Shown: positions 1-8,520, counted from the stretch's first letter. The stretch: 64,000 nucleotides of DNA from an uncultured Ruminiclostridium sp. (GCA_947630175.1 CANRGJ010000005.1:62001-126000), one strand, 5' to 3'. Numbers and translations: made by a program. Notes: a model not told the origin generated them from the sequence alone.

Positions 1-1
1 G

Positions 2-427
2 CTCAGCCAGATAGAAAGCGGCGTAGCCACCCCCTCCCTTAACACTCTTGAATACCTTGCGGGAGTGCTTGACATTCCCGTGCAGACCCTTATCCCCGAC
101 AGCAGGGAAACGCAGGCGGAGACCGAGACCGACGCCGACAAGCTCCAGGAGGCAAAGCAGCTTTTCCGCAGCGGGGAATACGACCTTTGCTCTCAGATAG
201 TGAAAACTCTTGAAGAAAGCCGATTTAGCGATGAGGCGGGAGCGCTCAACGCCCGCTGTCATTTTAAAATGGCGGTACAGGCGGAGAAGGACGGCGATTA
301 CGGAAAAGCCGCCTATCTTGCCCAACAGGCTGACGAGCTTGCCGATCTTGGAATTTACGCCTCGCGGGACATCAAGACCGCCAGCGCTCTTTTGCTGAAC
401 AGAGTAGCTGAAAAGCTCACCAAGTGA
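2..427 (+). CDS. XRE-family transcriptional regulator, C-terminal part (5' end outside window)
   Basis: The open frame enters from the left edge. Its first residues (LSQIESGVATPSLNTLEYLA, then a segment ending IPVQTLIP) are the recognition-helix half of a lambda-repressor-like helix-turn-helix, so the gene starts upstream of the window. A GTG at position 65 lies inside the domain and is not the true start. The remaining ~110 residues are acidic, then helical and alanine-rich, in the style of a TPR-like sensor tail. Family knowledge: XRE proteins with helical tails are DNA-binding repressors or activators; the target is unknown. The SdpI-like gene follows 21 bp downstream and is probably co-transcribed. 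Fold assignment is firm; the function of the tail is inferred. Confidence 0.8.
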   Translation, partial: LSQIESGVATPSLNTLEYLAGVLDIPVQTLIPDSRETQAETETDADKLQEAKQLFRSGEYDLCSQIVKTLEESRFSDEAGALNARCHFKMAVQAEKDGDYGKAAYLAQQADELADLGIYASRDIKTASALLLNRVAEKLTK

Positions 428-448
428 TTTTATCCGGAGGAAATAAAA

Positions 449-814
449 ATGAACGGTTTCTGGCTTTTTATGCTTATCTGCTCGCTTTTGACTCCGTTGA
501 CAATGCTGTTTATCGGCCGCAGCTTTAAAAATAATCCTCCAAAGGAAATAAACGGCATATACGGCTACCGCACCAAGCGTTCCCGTCAAAGCAAGGAAGC
601 GTGGGAGTTGGCTCACATATACTGCGGTAAGATCTGGCAGACAGCGGGAATGATAATGCTCCCTCTTTCCGCCGCCGCAATGCTTCCTTTTTTCGGCAGC
701 AGCGTAAACACGACAGCAATTGCAGTACTTATTATAGTAACTTTGCAAACGCTTGTTATGTGCCTTACCATAATTCCCGTTGAAACCGCCTTGAAGAAAA
801 AATTCGGCAAATAA
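449..814 (+). CDS. SdpI-like integral membrane protein
   Basis: This 121-residue protein has three hydrophobic segments (about residues 5-24, 65-82 and 87-108). Between the first and second it carries the conserved SdpI-domain signature: a GYRTKRS motif, then KEAWELAH, then YCGKIW. In Bacillus subtilis SdpI is the immunity protein against the SdpC toxin and sequesters the SdpR repressor, but most short SdpI-domain proteins have no tested function. The start is supported by a GGAGG ribosome site 8 bp upstream. It sits directly behind the XRE regulator, an arrangement reminiscent of regulator-immunity pairs. No SdpC-like toxin is visible in the window, so an immunity role is only a possibility. 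Confidence 0.8.
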   Translation: MNGFWLFMLICSLLTPLTMLFIGRSFKNNPPKEINGIYGYRTKRSRQSKEAWELAHIYCGKIWQTAGMIMLPLSAAAMLPFFGSSVNTTAIAVLIIVTLQTLVMCLTIIPVETALKKKFGK

Positions 815-850
815 AAGAACGTCTTCCATTTTGGAAGACGTTCTTTTTTT
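815..850. terminator. Bidirectional intrinsic terminator
   Basis: A perfect 14-bp stem (arms 815-828 and 832-845) with a 3-base loop is followed by a T-run on the plus strand. The minus-strand side ends in a weaker T-rich tract. It separates the convergent SdpI-like gene and the minus-strand AAA+/protease gene, whose stop codon lies in the tail of the hairpin. Confidence 0.9.
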
Positions 851-3800
851 ATTTCGCTCTTTCCTTAGCACAGGCGCTGAATATAGCGTCTATCTCTTTT
901 CCCGAAAGATGATTTTTTGAAAACAGCTCGTTTACCAGCGCGTCGATGGAAGCTTTGTTTTCTTTTATTAACTCCACCGCCTTTTCAAGCTGTTCTGCGA
1001 GTATTTTTCCCGCCTGCGGATTTATTCTTACGGACATTTCTCCGCTTTCCGCCATTCGCTGATTTATGGCGGTAAGACCGAATTCCTCGTCCATTCCGTA
1101 TGAGCATATCATCTGATAAGCCATATCCGTAGCGGAAGAAAGGTCGCCTGACGCTCCTGTTGAGATACCGTCCTGCTCCCCGTAATAAACTATCTCCGCC
1201 GCGCGTCCTCCCAGAGAGGTGCGTATCTTCGCCAGAAGCTCCTCCTTGGTGAATATCGCCTTGCCCTCGTTGTCGTCGTGCTGCATATATCCGCCGTGAT
1301 TTGCCCTTGCCGTGATAGTGACGTAGGAGGGAATTTCACCGCTTTGCCAGCAGAGAAAGGCGTGTCCCGCCTCGTGCCGTGCAACTCTTTCAAGCTGAGA
1401 AACGTCCCACTTCTTGCTTTCTCCGCTGAAATAAGTTTCAAACGCCTCCTCGAACACCTCGTCGGTGACCTTCAGACCTCCGTCCCGTATTGCGGAGCGC
1501 AAAGCAAGCTCAAACACCGATTCCAGCTCCGCAAGGCTTCTTCCCGTGGAGCGCACGGCGATGTTTTCCAGCTTTTCCTCACTTAAACAAAGTGCGCTGT
1601 TTTCAGCTATTTTCATGCGCATATATTTCATTCGGTCGTTTCGTCCGGGCAGGTCTATATACACCTTTCGGTCAAACCTGCGTACAAGCGCAGGATCCAG
1701 CGACCTTCCCCCGTGCCCCTCCGCATTGAAGTTGGTAGCGGCAAGCACGAACACGGGCTTTGCGGGATCGCTGTTGAAACCGTCCATTTCCGTAAGGAAC
1801 GATGTGAGTATCTCTTCACTTGCGTTAGTGAATTCACTGCCCGTGCGCTCCTTTGCGATAGCGTCTATCTCGTCTACGAACAGTATTGCTGGAGCATATT
1901 TTCGTGCGGTTTTAAACAGCTCGTGGACCTTTGCAGGACCCTCGCCCACGTATTTTTTCAAAAACTGATTTCCCTCTGCGGTGATAAAGGTCACGTCAGA
2001 TTCGCTTGCCATCGCCTTTGCAAGCATAGTCTTTCCCGTTCCGGGAGGACCGTAAAGCAGTATTCCTCTCGGCGCCTTGACTCCCGTTCCCAGAAATTTT
2101 TTGGGATTTTTCAGATATTCCACAAAGTATTTCAGTTCTTTTATTGCGTCGTCCGCACCGATAACCTGTTCAAATTTTACGTTGGGCTTTGAAATACTGC
2201 TGAGTATATTTTCCGAATCCTCAGCGTCTACCGCAACGCCCATTTTAAAGTCAAACAGCGTGATATCCGCCTGTTTTCCGTCTGCCGACAGCGTTTGTCC
2301 CGTTTCAAAAGTAACGACCTTGTTTGACTTTGCCAGACTTATCATACTGCTTTGCTGGTGCAGGCGCAGACAAATGCTTTCAAGCTGCTGTGCAAAATCG
2401 TCCTGCTCGTCCTTGTACAAGGATATGATACCCCGCACGCCTTGGCGCATAAATGAAAATCTTTCCTCGGCGTTAAAGCTCAGCGTGTCTGTTTGAAGCA
2501 GGTAAACGGGTATCTCGGTCTGCTTTTCGCATATATAGTGCAGAAAATCCCTGCCCGACGACCTTGCGTCCTCTATGTTCAGAAAGCGGCTTTTCTCCTT
2601 TTTACCAAAGCCAAGATCTGCAATGATAATGCTGACGTCGTTTTTCTTCATTATTTCATCGGCGTCGGCTATATGCTGAACGCAGAAGAAATTGCACTCG
2701 TTCGCCTTTGATTTGCAAAGCGCTTCTGTCTGCGGCGAAGCGAACAGCAGTACATTATGCTTATCCTTGCTTTCAAACAATGACAGTATCTCGTTGTTCT
2801 CATTAGGAAGCTCCACGCCTATATTTATCGTTTCGATCCCGCTTATTTCAGCCTTTACGGTTTCCGACGACACAAGGCGGAAAAGCTCGAATATCTCGCT
2901 GTCGAAGAAGTTTTCTGCTCTGCCTCTTATTGTCCTGGCGTCAGCGGCTCCGCCCTCGGCAAACAATATTGATGTAAACACCCGTTCGTCTATATTCAGC
3001 TTTATCCCCACCGTGTTTTCAAGATTGTGTGCGTGGCGGAGCATTTCCTGCTTTGCTATCTCTATCAGGTCATGAGCAGCGATATGGTTGAACATTATAA
3101 CGTTCCCTGAGGCAAATCTCGAGCAGATAGCCGCAGGGAAGAAGGGCATACCGTTTATCGGATTTACGTCCCTTTGCAGGGATTTGAGTATCACTTTTCT
3201 TGAAAGATTGGAAAAATCCCCTGTCTGGGAAGTGTTGTAAAGCTGTTTTCCCGCATTTGTAGTGAGTATTATTATAGCGTCTGTAAAAGAGACCTCTTTT
3301 TCCGTGTAATTGTCCTTCAGCCTGCCTGCATCCAGTATCTGCAGGAACAGGTGGATAACGTTCATATGCGCCTTTTCCACCTCGTCGAACAACAGCAGAC
3401 ACTGCGGATTTTCCTCCACAAACGAGGTGACTATCCCCGACTTTGAGTCCTTCCACATACTGCTCATACCGCAGAAATCCACCGTGCTGTCAGGACTTGC
3501 GTATTCGCTCATATCAAATCTTCTGAACGGCAGCTTAAGCGCCGCCGCAGCCTTTTCCGCCATAAAGGTCTTTCCCACTCCCGGAGGGCCTGCAAACAGG
3601 AAGGACGCTCTTGGGCGTGTCCTTTCCTTATCCGTCAGGGAAAGCAGCTCCGCCTGAAAATATCCCGTGGTGAAAACGCCGATAGCGTTATCCTGCCCGT
3701 AGATAAAATTCATAAGATAATTTCTTGTATCCCTGACCTTGTTTGTGAGCAGAGTCATGGATTCCCTCGCCTCGGCGGGAGAAAGCGTTTTTTCCTCTTT

Positions 3801-4328
3801 TTTAGCGGGCGTATCGTCTTCTTCATTGTCGAAAATATCAAAATCAAAATCAAAATCTAAATTTAAATCCGTATCCGACACGTCTTCCGATTCCTGCCTG
3901 TCCCTGTCGTTCCCGTAAATGCACTGCAACAGGGAAGGACTTGGATTTTCCAGCAGATAGCTGAAAAGCATATCTGTGGTGAGAATGGGTGAACCTGATT
4001 TTACCGCCTCCGCCTTTGCTCCGTTAAGCATTTTCAGCATATACAGGTTATCCGCTATTGCAAGACCATTCTGTTTTTCACTTATGTAGGAAAGGAGTCG
4101 CTCCTTCATATCTTCCGGCGCAAGTCCCTTTTCCTGTAACCGTATCAGCGTTGACAACTCGTTCTTGTTTTCCCGCAGGAAATCCTCGTTCTCCATAAGG
4201 GAAAGGGCGGAGGCAAATAATTTTTCTGCGGTGAGTACCTTCTGACCGTTTTTCGTCAGCATTGTTATGCGGCTTGTTATTATTTTAAGCGTCTCGCTGA
4301 ACGATATCGTTGAAACGTCTGCTTCCAT
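849..4328 (-). CDS. Fusion of Clp-type AAA+ unfoldase and FtsH-type AAA+ zinc protease, soluble
   Basis: A 1159-residue protein with unusual domain order. Residues 1-145 are helical and contain two Clp-N-like repeats (LTAEKLFASAL, LTTDMLFSYLL). Residues 150-180 are an acidic linker. Residues ~205-480 form a ClpB/AAA_2-type ATPase (Walker A GPPGVGKT 247-254, Walker B LLLFDE 311-316). Residues ~520-660 resemble a receiver domain. Residues ~715-970 are an FtsH-type AAA+ module (GPPGTGKT 760-767, ILFVDEID 815-822, RRFDRK 883-888). Residues ~975-1155 are an M41 peptidase with zinc motif HEAGH 985-989 and a likely third ligand D1062. No transmembrane helix is seen, unlike canonical FtsH (about 600-700 residues, two helices). 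It is the last gene of an operon with two YbjN-like genes. Expected activity: ATP-dependent unfolding and proteolysis of cytosolic substrates; the substrate is unknown. Confidence 0.9.
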   Translation of the reverse strand: MEADVSTISFSETLKIITSRITMLTKNGQKVLTAEKLFASALSLMENEDFLRENKNELSTLIRLQEKGLAPEDMKERLLSYISEKQNGLAIADNLYMLKMLNGAKAEAVKSGSPILTTDMLFSYLLENPSPSLLQCIYGNDRDRQESEDVSDTDLNLDFDFDFDIFDNEEDDTPAKKEEKTLSPAEARESMTLLTNKVRDTRNYLMNFIYGQDNAIGVFTTGYFQAELLSLTDKERTRPRASFLFAGPPGVGKTFMAEKAAAALKLPFRRFDMSEYASPDSTVDFCGMSSMWKDSKSGIVTSFVEENPQCLLLFDEVEKAHMNVIHLFLQILDAGRLKDNYTEKEVSFTDAIIILTTNAGKQLYNTSQTGDFSNLSRKVILKSLQRDVNPINGMPFFPAAICSRFASGNVIMFNHIAAHDLIEIAKQEMLRHAHNLENTVGIKLNIDERVFTSILFAEGGAADARTIRGRAENFFDSEIFELFRLVSSETVKAEISGIETINIGVELPNENNEILSLFESKDKHNVLLFASPQTEALCKSKANECNFFCVQHIADADEIMKKNDVSIIIADLGFGKKEKSRFLNIEDARSSGRDFLHYICEKQTEIPVYLLQTDTLSFNAEERFSFMRQGVRGIISLYKDEQDDFAQQLESICLRLHQQSSMISLAKSNKVVTFETGQTLSADGKQADITLFDFKMGVAVDAEDSENILSSISKPNVKFEQVIGADDAIKELKYFVEYLKNPKKFLGTGVKAPRGILLYGPPGTGKTMLAKAMASESDVTFITAEGNQFLKKYVGEGPAKVHELFKTARKYAPAILFVDEIDAIAKERTGSEFTNASEEILTSFLTEMDGFNSDPAKPVFVLAATNFNAEGHGGRSLDPALVRRFDRKVYIDLPGRNDRMKYMRMKIAENSALCLSEEKLENIAVRSTGRSLAELESVFELALRSAIRDGGLKVTDEVFEEAFETYFSGESKKWDVSQLERVARHEAGHAFLCWQSGEIPSYVTITARANHGGYMQHDDNEGKAIFTKEELLAKIRTSLGGRAAEIVYYGEQDGISTGASGDLSSATDMAYQMICSYGMDEEFGLTAINQRMAESGEMSVRINPQAGKILAEQLEKAVELIKENKASIDALVNELFSKNHLSGKEIDAIFSACAKERAK

Positions 4329-4398
4329 CGTTTATTTTCACCTTCTTTTTTAAATCCGTCATTTATTCAAAGCAGGAATAAATGACGGAAGCTGTATA

Positions 4399-4878
4399 TT
4401 ATTGCGTCCATTCCTTCAGCAGGTCGTCTATGGACACGTACCCCATATTCAGCGCATACAGCTTGTCGTTGTAGTCGTCTATTTCTGCGCAGGAAAAGTC
4501 TATCATATAGTCCATAAGCTCAGAAAATACCTTGCAGCCCACATATGAATTTGTCATTTTAAATCTTATCTCGGAAGTATTCATATCATATTCAAAGCTG
4601 CCGTCAAAAAGGCGGTTGTTTATCGCTGCGATAGCCAAAGTGATGTCCAGCGCATTTTCAGGCTTTGTAGAAAACGGCATATTTGAATAAAGGACTATCA
4701 GACCACATTCAGGCTCAACTATTATCCGATATGATATGTTAAGATCGTCCCCGCCAACGGTAAATCTGACCATAAGGCTGTCGTCGTATCTGTCGAATAC
4801 CCAGTTTCTTTTGTTAAGATTATCTATTATCGTATTGTAGACCGCCATAGCGTCACGATTCTTTTTTTCCTCGTCCAT
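4399..4878 (-). CDS. YbjN-domain protein (second of a pair)
   Basis: A 159-residue soluble acidic protein. It matches the YbjN / type III secretion chaperone-like pattern: an alternating strand-helix fold, an INNRLFDGSFEYD segment near residue 92 and a NSYVGC motif near residue 112. The upstream neighbour shares both motifs (HINNRILDGSFELN, NNSYVGC), so the two are diverged tandem paralogues. YbjN-domain proteins are thought to bind other proteins in a chaperone-like way; none with this context is known to me. It lies 16 bp behind its paralogue and about 70 bp ahead of the Clp-FtsH fusion gene, on the same strand. An adaptor or substrate-delivery role for the protease is an inference from position only. 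Confidence 0.75.
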   Translation of the reverse strand: MDEEKKNRDAMAVYNTIIDNLNKRNWVFDRYDDSLMVRFTVGGDDLNISYRIIVEPECGLIVLYSNMPFSTKPENALDITLAIAAINNRLFDGSFEYDMNTSEIRFKMTNSYVGCKVFSELMDYMIDFSCAEIDDYNDKLYALNMGYVSIDDLLKEWTQ

Positions 4879-4894
4879 AGCTTTTTCCTCCTCC

Positions 4895-5392
4895 TTACGC
4901 TTCGATAGCCTGCAAAAACTGATCTGCCGTCATTTCGTCCTCAACGAAGGCTTTCAGCTTTTCGTTGAATTTGTCTACCGTATCAGCGGCTTTTCTGAAC
5001 AGAACGTCAAAGCTTTCCTTGCTTATCATACAGCCCACATAGCTGTTGTTTATGCGGAACGTTACCGTTCCCTCATTGATGTTCAGCTCAAACGAGCCGT
5101 CCAGTATCCTGTTATTGATGTGATTGAGAAGATACGCCGTTTCAAGCACCTTTTCCTCAGGCACGGTAAAGGGAAGAGTGGAGTAAAGCGCCGTGTTTTC
5201 CAACAGCGCATTGACCGAAAAACGCACGAAAATTGGTATATCATTTCCCACAAACTGAATGTCTATCCTGCGGTGTTCAGCGTCCTTGTCGTATTTCAGA
5301 CCTATATCGTCAAGCGCCTCTCCGATAAGCCTGAGCACAGTATCCGCAAGTTTTGCCTTTTCTTCGCTGATATTTGCATTATTTTCCGACAT
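4895..5392 (-). CDS. YbjN-domain protein (first of a pair)
   Basis: A 165-residue soluble protein and the first gene of the operon leading to the Clp-FtsH fusion. An in-frame start exists at 5458, but it overlaps the promoter. The chosen ATG at 5392 (MSENNANISEEK) has an AAGGAG site 7 bp upstream and lies about 30 bp behind the -10 box. The YbjN-like core shows HINNRILDGSFELN and NNSYVGC motifs, matching the next gene. Members of this fold act as chaperone-like partners in the few studied cases. Neither copy has a signal peptide or membrane segment, which fits a cytosolic complex with the soluble protease downstream. Confidence 0.75.
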   Translation of the reverse strand: MSENNANISEEKAKLADTVLRLIGEALDDIGLKYDKDAEHRRIDIQFVGNDIPIFVRFSVNALLENTALYSTLPFTVPEEKVLETAYLLNHINNRILDGSFELNINEGTVTFRINNSYVGCMISKESFDVLFRKAADTVDKFNEKLKAFVEDEMTADQFLQAIEA

Positions 5393-5426
5393 AAATTTTC
5401 TCCTTTTCCCTTGATATGACGTTTTA

Positions 5427-5455
5427 ATTATATCATTATAATGCATTGTTGTCAA
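5427..5455 (-). promoter_or_regulatory. Perfect-consensus sigma-A promoter of the YbjN/Clp-FtsH operon
   Basis: Read on the minus strand, TTGACA (5455-5450) and TATAAT (5432-5427) are separated by exactly 17 bp. Both hexamers match consensus at every position. Transcription should start near 5420, giving a leader of about 28 bases. A strong vegetative promoter suggests the operon is abundantly and constitutively transcribed, unless an unseen repressor acts. Confidence 0.9.
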
Positions 5456-5511
5456 CAAATCGCTGTTTCCACCCCGGCGTTTTTCGAGCCCTCCGACCTT
5501 AAACTTCCCTC

Positions 5512-5540
5512 TTGAAAATCCGATATAAATGTGCTATACT
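5512..5540 (+). promoter_or_regulatory. Sigma-A promoter of aspS
   Basis: TTGAAA (5512-5517) and TATACT (5535-5540) are separated by 17 bp and lie 35 bp before the aspS start. The leader is too short for a T-box, so aspS does not appear to be under tRNA-sensing control here. Confidence 0.85.
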
Positions 5541-5575
5541 GAAAGTTACGAACAAAAACGAAAGGACACAACAAA

Positions 5576-7345
5576 ATGGCAGACTTAATGACAGGACTTC
5601 ACCGCACCCATTATTGCGGCGAGGTGGAAGGCGTGGGAAACGAAGTAACGGTAGGCGGCTTTGTCCAGCGCGTAAGGGACAAGGGCGGACTTATCTTCAT
5701 AGATCTAAGGGACAGAACGGGCATAGTCCAGCTTGTATTTGACGACACCACCGACGCTGAAGTATTCGCCAAGGCAAAGACGGTAAAAAGCGAATTTGTC
5801 CTTATGGCAAAGGGACTTTTAAGACAGCGTGAAAGCGTTAATACCGAGATAAAGACAGGCTCTGTGGAAATTCTTGTGAACGACCTGCGTATCCTCTCCA
5901 AGGCGCAGACTCCGCCTTTTGAAATATCCGACAACACCAACGTGAACGAGGAGCTTCGCCTTAAATACCGCTATCTTGACCTGCGCAGAAAGACCTTGCA
6001 GGATAATCTGATACGTCGCTCCAAGATAGCCAAGGTGACCCGTGATTATTTTTATGAGAACGGCTTTATCGAGATAGAAACGCCCATGATGATGAAATCC
6101 ACCCCAGAGGGCGCCCGCGACTACCTTGTTCCCTCAAGGATACACACCGGAAAATTCTACGCTCTCCCTCAGTCTCCCCAGATATACAAGCAGCTCCTGA
6201 TGATATCAGGCTTTGACCGCTATATCCAGCTTGCCCGCTGTTTCCGTGACGAGGACCTGCGCGCCGACCGTCAGCCCGAGTTCACACAGATAGATATGGA
6301 AATGAGCTTTGTCGAGGTGGAGGACATTCTCGCTATGGGCGAGGGACTTGTAAAACGCCTGATGAAAGAGGTAATGGGAATGGAGGTAGAAACTCCGCTT
6401 CCCCGCCTGAAATACAACGACGCTATGGCGATGTACGGCTCGGACAAGCCCGATATTCGATTCGGAATGACCATAACCGACATCAGCGACATTGTTGAGA
6501 ACAGCGGCTTTTCCGTATTTTCGGGAGCAGTCGCCGCAGGCGGCAGCGTAAGGGGCATAGTTGCCAAGAACGCCGCAGGAACTCTCACCAGAAAGGAAAT
6601 AGACAAGCTCACCGAATTTGTTAAAGGCATAGGTGCAAAGGGACTTGCGTATATCCGCTGGGTAGACGACGCTCCAAGCTGTTCCTTCTCCAAATTTATG
6701 GTAGAAGGCGAGCTTGAAAGGATAATGGAAAGACTGGGCTGTGAAAAGGGCGACGTTGCCCTTATCGTCGCAGATAAAAACAAGGTGACCCTCCCCACTC
6801 TCGGCGCGCTCCGCCTTAAGGTGGCAAAGCAGCTTGATATTATCCCCGAAGGCTTCTGCTTCCTGTGGATAACCGACTTCCCGTTCTTTGAGTACAATGA
6901 TGAAACAGGACACTGGGACGCAATGCACCACCCCTTCACAATGCCCAACGACGAGTGCCTGCCATATCTTGAAAGCGACCCCGAAAAGGTTTTTGCCAAG
7001 GCATACGACCTTGTCCTCAACGGTATCGAGCTTTGCAGCGGCTCTATCAGAATAACGGATTCCGAGTTACAGGAAAAAATGTTCAAGGCTCTGGGACTTA
7101 CCAACGAGGAGATCGAAGCAAAATTCGGTTTCCTTGTCAATGCGTACAAATACGCCGCCCCTCCTCACGGCGGTATGGGAATAGGACTTGACCGTCTTTC
7201 AATGCTCCTTTGCGGCGCAGACAGCCTGCGTGACGTGACCGCTTTCCCCAAAGTAAAGGACGCAAGCGAAGTTATGTCCGAATGTCCCTCAACGGTAGAC
7301 GAGGCGCAGCTTCGTGAGCTTCACATCAGAACGGAAGAGGAATGA
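5576..7345 (+). CDS. aspS: Aspartate--tRNA ligase
   Basis: The 589-residue length fits bacterial AspRS with its inserted GAD domain. An N-terminal OB-fold anticodon-binding domain (residues ~1-110) precedes the class II catalytic core. The core has motif 2-like FRDEDLRADRQPEFTQID (about residues 222-239) and motif 3 GIGLDRLSMLLCG near residue 537. The enzyme charges tRNA-Asp using ATP in the cytosol. The start has a GAAAGGAC site 9 bp upstream. Its TGA overlaps the start of the following P-loop kinase gene, so the two form a translationally coupled pair. From sequence alone I cannot say whether it also misacylates tRNA-Asn. Confidence 0.97.
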   Translation: MADLMTGLHRTHYCGEVEGVGNEVTVGGFVQRVRDKGGLIFIDLRDRTGIVQLVFDDTTDAEVFAKAKTVKSEFVLMAKGLLRQRESVNTEIKTGSVEILVNDLRILSKAQTPPFEISDNTNVNEELRLKYRYLDLRRKTLQDNLIRRSKIAKVTRDYFYENGFIEIETPMMMKSTPEGARDYLVPSRIHTGKFYALPQSPQIYKQLLMISGFDRYIQLARCFRDEDLRADRQPEFTQIDMEMSFVEVEDILAMGEGLVKRLMKEVMGMEVETPLPRLKYNDAMAMYGSDKPDIRFGMTITDISDIVENSGFSVFSGAVAAGGSVRGIVAKNAAGTLTRKEIDKLTEFVKGIGAKGLAYIRWVDDAPSCSFSKFMVEGELERIMERLGCEKGDVALIVADKNKVTLPTLGALRLKVAKQLDIIPEGFCFLWITDFPFFEYNDETGHWDAMHHPFTMPNDECLPYLESDPEKVFAKAYDLVLNGIELCSGSIRITDSELQEKMFKALGLTNEEIEAKFGFLVNAYKYAAPPHGGMGIGLDRLSMLLCGADSLRDVTAFPKVKDASEVMSECPSTVDEAQLRELHIRTEEE

Positions 7346-7833
7346 TGATACATCTTATCTGCGGCAACATCTGCACAGGCAAGACCTTTTACGCAAACCG
7401 CCTTGCCGCCGCTGAAAACGCTGTTATCCTCTCCTGCGACGAGCTGGAAAACGATATTTTCAACAAGGATCTGGGCGAGTTGTACGACAGCGTTTCGCCC
7501 CGCATAAAGGCTTATCTTCTGAAAAAAGCCGCCCAGATCGCCGCAGTCGGCACCACCGTCATACTTGATTGGGGCTTCTGGAGCGCCGCCGAACGTGCTT
7601 CCACCACCGACTTTTTCAAATCAAAGGGACTTGAAATAAAATGGCACTATATGGCGACATCCCCGGAGCAGCGGCAGATAAACATACTCCGCCGCAACAG
7701 GGAAGTGGAAAGCGGCAGTTCCACCGCATATTACGTGGACGAAGGACTGCTGGACAAATCCGACCGCCTTTTTCAACCCCCGAAAAGGGAAGAAATGGAC
7801 GTGTGGAACGAGTATAAAGAGTGCGAAGAATAA
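7342..7833 (+). CDS. Small P-loop kinase-like ATPase (AAA_33 type)
   Basis: A 163-residue protein starting with a hydrophobic strand and Walker A GNICTGKT (about residues 8-15). It then has SCDELEND, typical of small-molecule and zeta-toxin-type kinases, and an ILDWGFWS strand before the C-terminal half with LRRNREVE. This is the fold of COG0645-like kinases that phosphorylate small molecules; the substrate cannot be read from sequence. The ATG at 7342 overlaps the aspS stop (ATGA), indicating co-translation. A hairpin terminator follows immediately. Nothing suggests a partnered antitoxin, so a toxin role is unlikely. Confidence 0.75.
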   Translation: MMIHLICGNICTGKTFYANRLAAAENAVILSCDELENDIFNKDLGELYDSVSPRIKAYLLKKAAQIAAVGTTVILDWGFWSAAERASTTDFFKSKGLEIKWHYMATSPEQRQINILRRNREVESGSSTAYYVDEGLLDKSDRLFQPPKREEMDVWNEYKECEE

Positions 7834-7837
7834 AAAT

Positions 7838-7873
7838 AAAAACGCTTGCAGAAAACTCTGTAAGCGTTTTTTC
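7838..7873 (+). terminator. Terminator of the aspS operon
   Basis: Arms 7838-7851 and 7858-7870 form a 13-bp stem with one G-U pair and a short A-rich loop, ending in a T6 run. The A-rich upstream arm could also help stop minus-strand transcripts from hsp20. A second, weaker GC-rich hairpin at about 7888-7915 may be the main hsp20 terminator. Confidence 0.85.
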
Positions 7874-7928
7874 ACACCAAACAAAGCGGCTGCCGCACCA
7901 AACCGCACGACAGCCGTATATTTATTCG

Positions 7929-8387
7929 TTATTCGATTGCGATATATTTCTTTTGTTCAACAGCCTTCTGAGGGTCTTTTTTCGGGATAGTCAGCTTAAG
8001 CACACCGTTTTCAAATTTCGCTCTGACTTCCTCTTCAGTGATATTTTCGCCAACGTAGAAGCTCCTCTGCATAGAACCCGCATACCGTTCCTGACGTATC
8101 AGCTTACCCTCGTTATTTTTTTCGTCCTTGTCAAGATTTTTTGCGGCGCTTACGCTGAGATAACCGTTTTCAAGGCTGAGGTTTATCTCCTCTTTCTTAA
8201 ATCCGGGAAGGTCGATATCAAGCTCATAAGCGTCGTCATGCTCGTGTACATCGGTCTTCATCACTCTTGCGGCGTGCTTGCCGTACAGCTTTTTATCGAT
8301 GTCGTCAAAATCCCTTGACACAGGCAGCTCCATAAGTCTGTCAAAATCGTCAAACAAACTTTCACCAAAAATTGCAGGAAGTAACAT
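7929..8387 (-). CDS. Small heat shock protein, Hsp20/alpha-crystallin family
   Basis: The 152-residue length is usual for the family. The N-terminal arm (LLPAIFGESLFDDFDRLM) is followed by the alpha-crystallin domain: VKTDVHEHDDAYELDIDLPG around residue 42, the conserved LPGFKKEEI, and ENGVLKLTIPKKDP near residue 127. These ATP-independent holdases bind unfolding cytosolic proteins during stress. The start has an AAGGAGG site 9 bp upstream. A CIRCE operator overlaps its promoter, so HrcA repression is expected. HrcA control of hsp20 is less usual than of groESL and dnaK, where CIRCE is classically described. Confidence 0.95.
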   Translation of the reverse strand: MLLPAIFGESLFDDFDRLMELPVSRDFDDIDKKLYGKHAARVMKTDVHEHDDAYELDIDLPGFKKEEINLSLENGYLSVSAAKNLDKDEKNNEGKLIRQERYAGSMQRSFYVGENITEEEVRAKFENGVLKLTIPKKDPQKAVEQKKYIAIE

Positions 8388-8520
8388 AGGTCAGTCCTCC
8401 TTTTCTCAACTGCGTAGTCGTCAGATATTTCCGACGGCTTACATAAACCTTATGCTTTTGAGCAAGGGGACGGATGGTTCAGATCCCCGGGTATCTGGTC
8501 TGTTCCTTTGTTCTGATTAT

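Noticed and set aside
5400-5575. T-box riboswitch upstream of aspS
   Set aside because: The sigma-A promoter lies only 35 bp before the start, leaving no room for a T-box leader.
6206-7149. Long minus-strand open frames inside aspS
   Set aside because: They are mirror frames of a well-supported aminoacyl-tRNA synthetase, lack ribosome sites and show no family motifs.
7342-7833. Zeta-type toxin
   Set aside because: Although the P-loop kinase fold is similar, there is no antitoxin gene, and coupling to aspS favours a housekeeping kinase.
7821-8318. Plus-strand frame of 165 codons opposite hsp20
   Set aside because: It is antisense to a conserved Hsp20 gene with a full promoter, operator and ribosome site; its translation has no recognisable domain.
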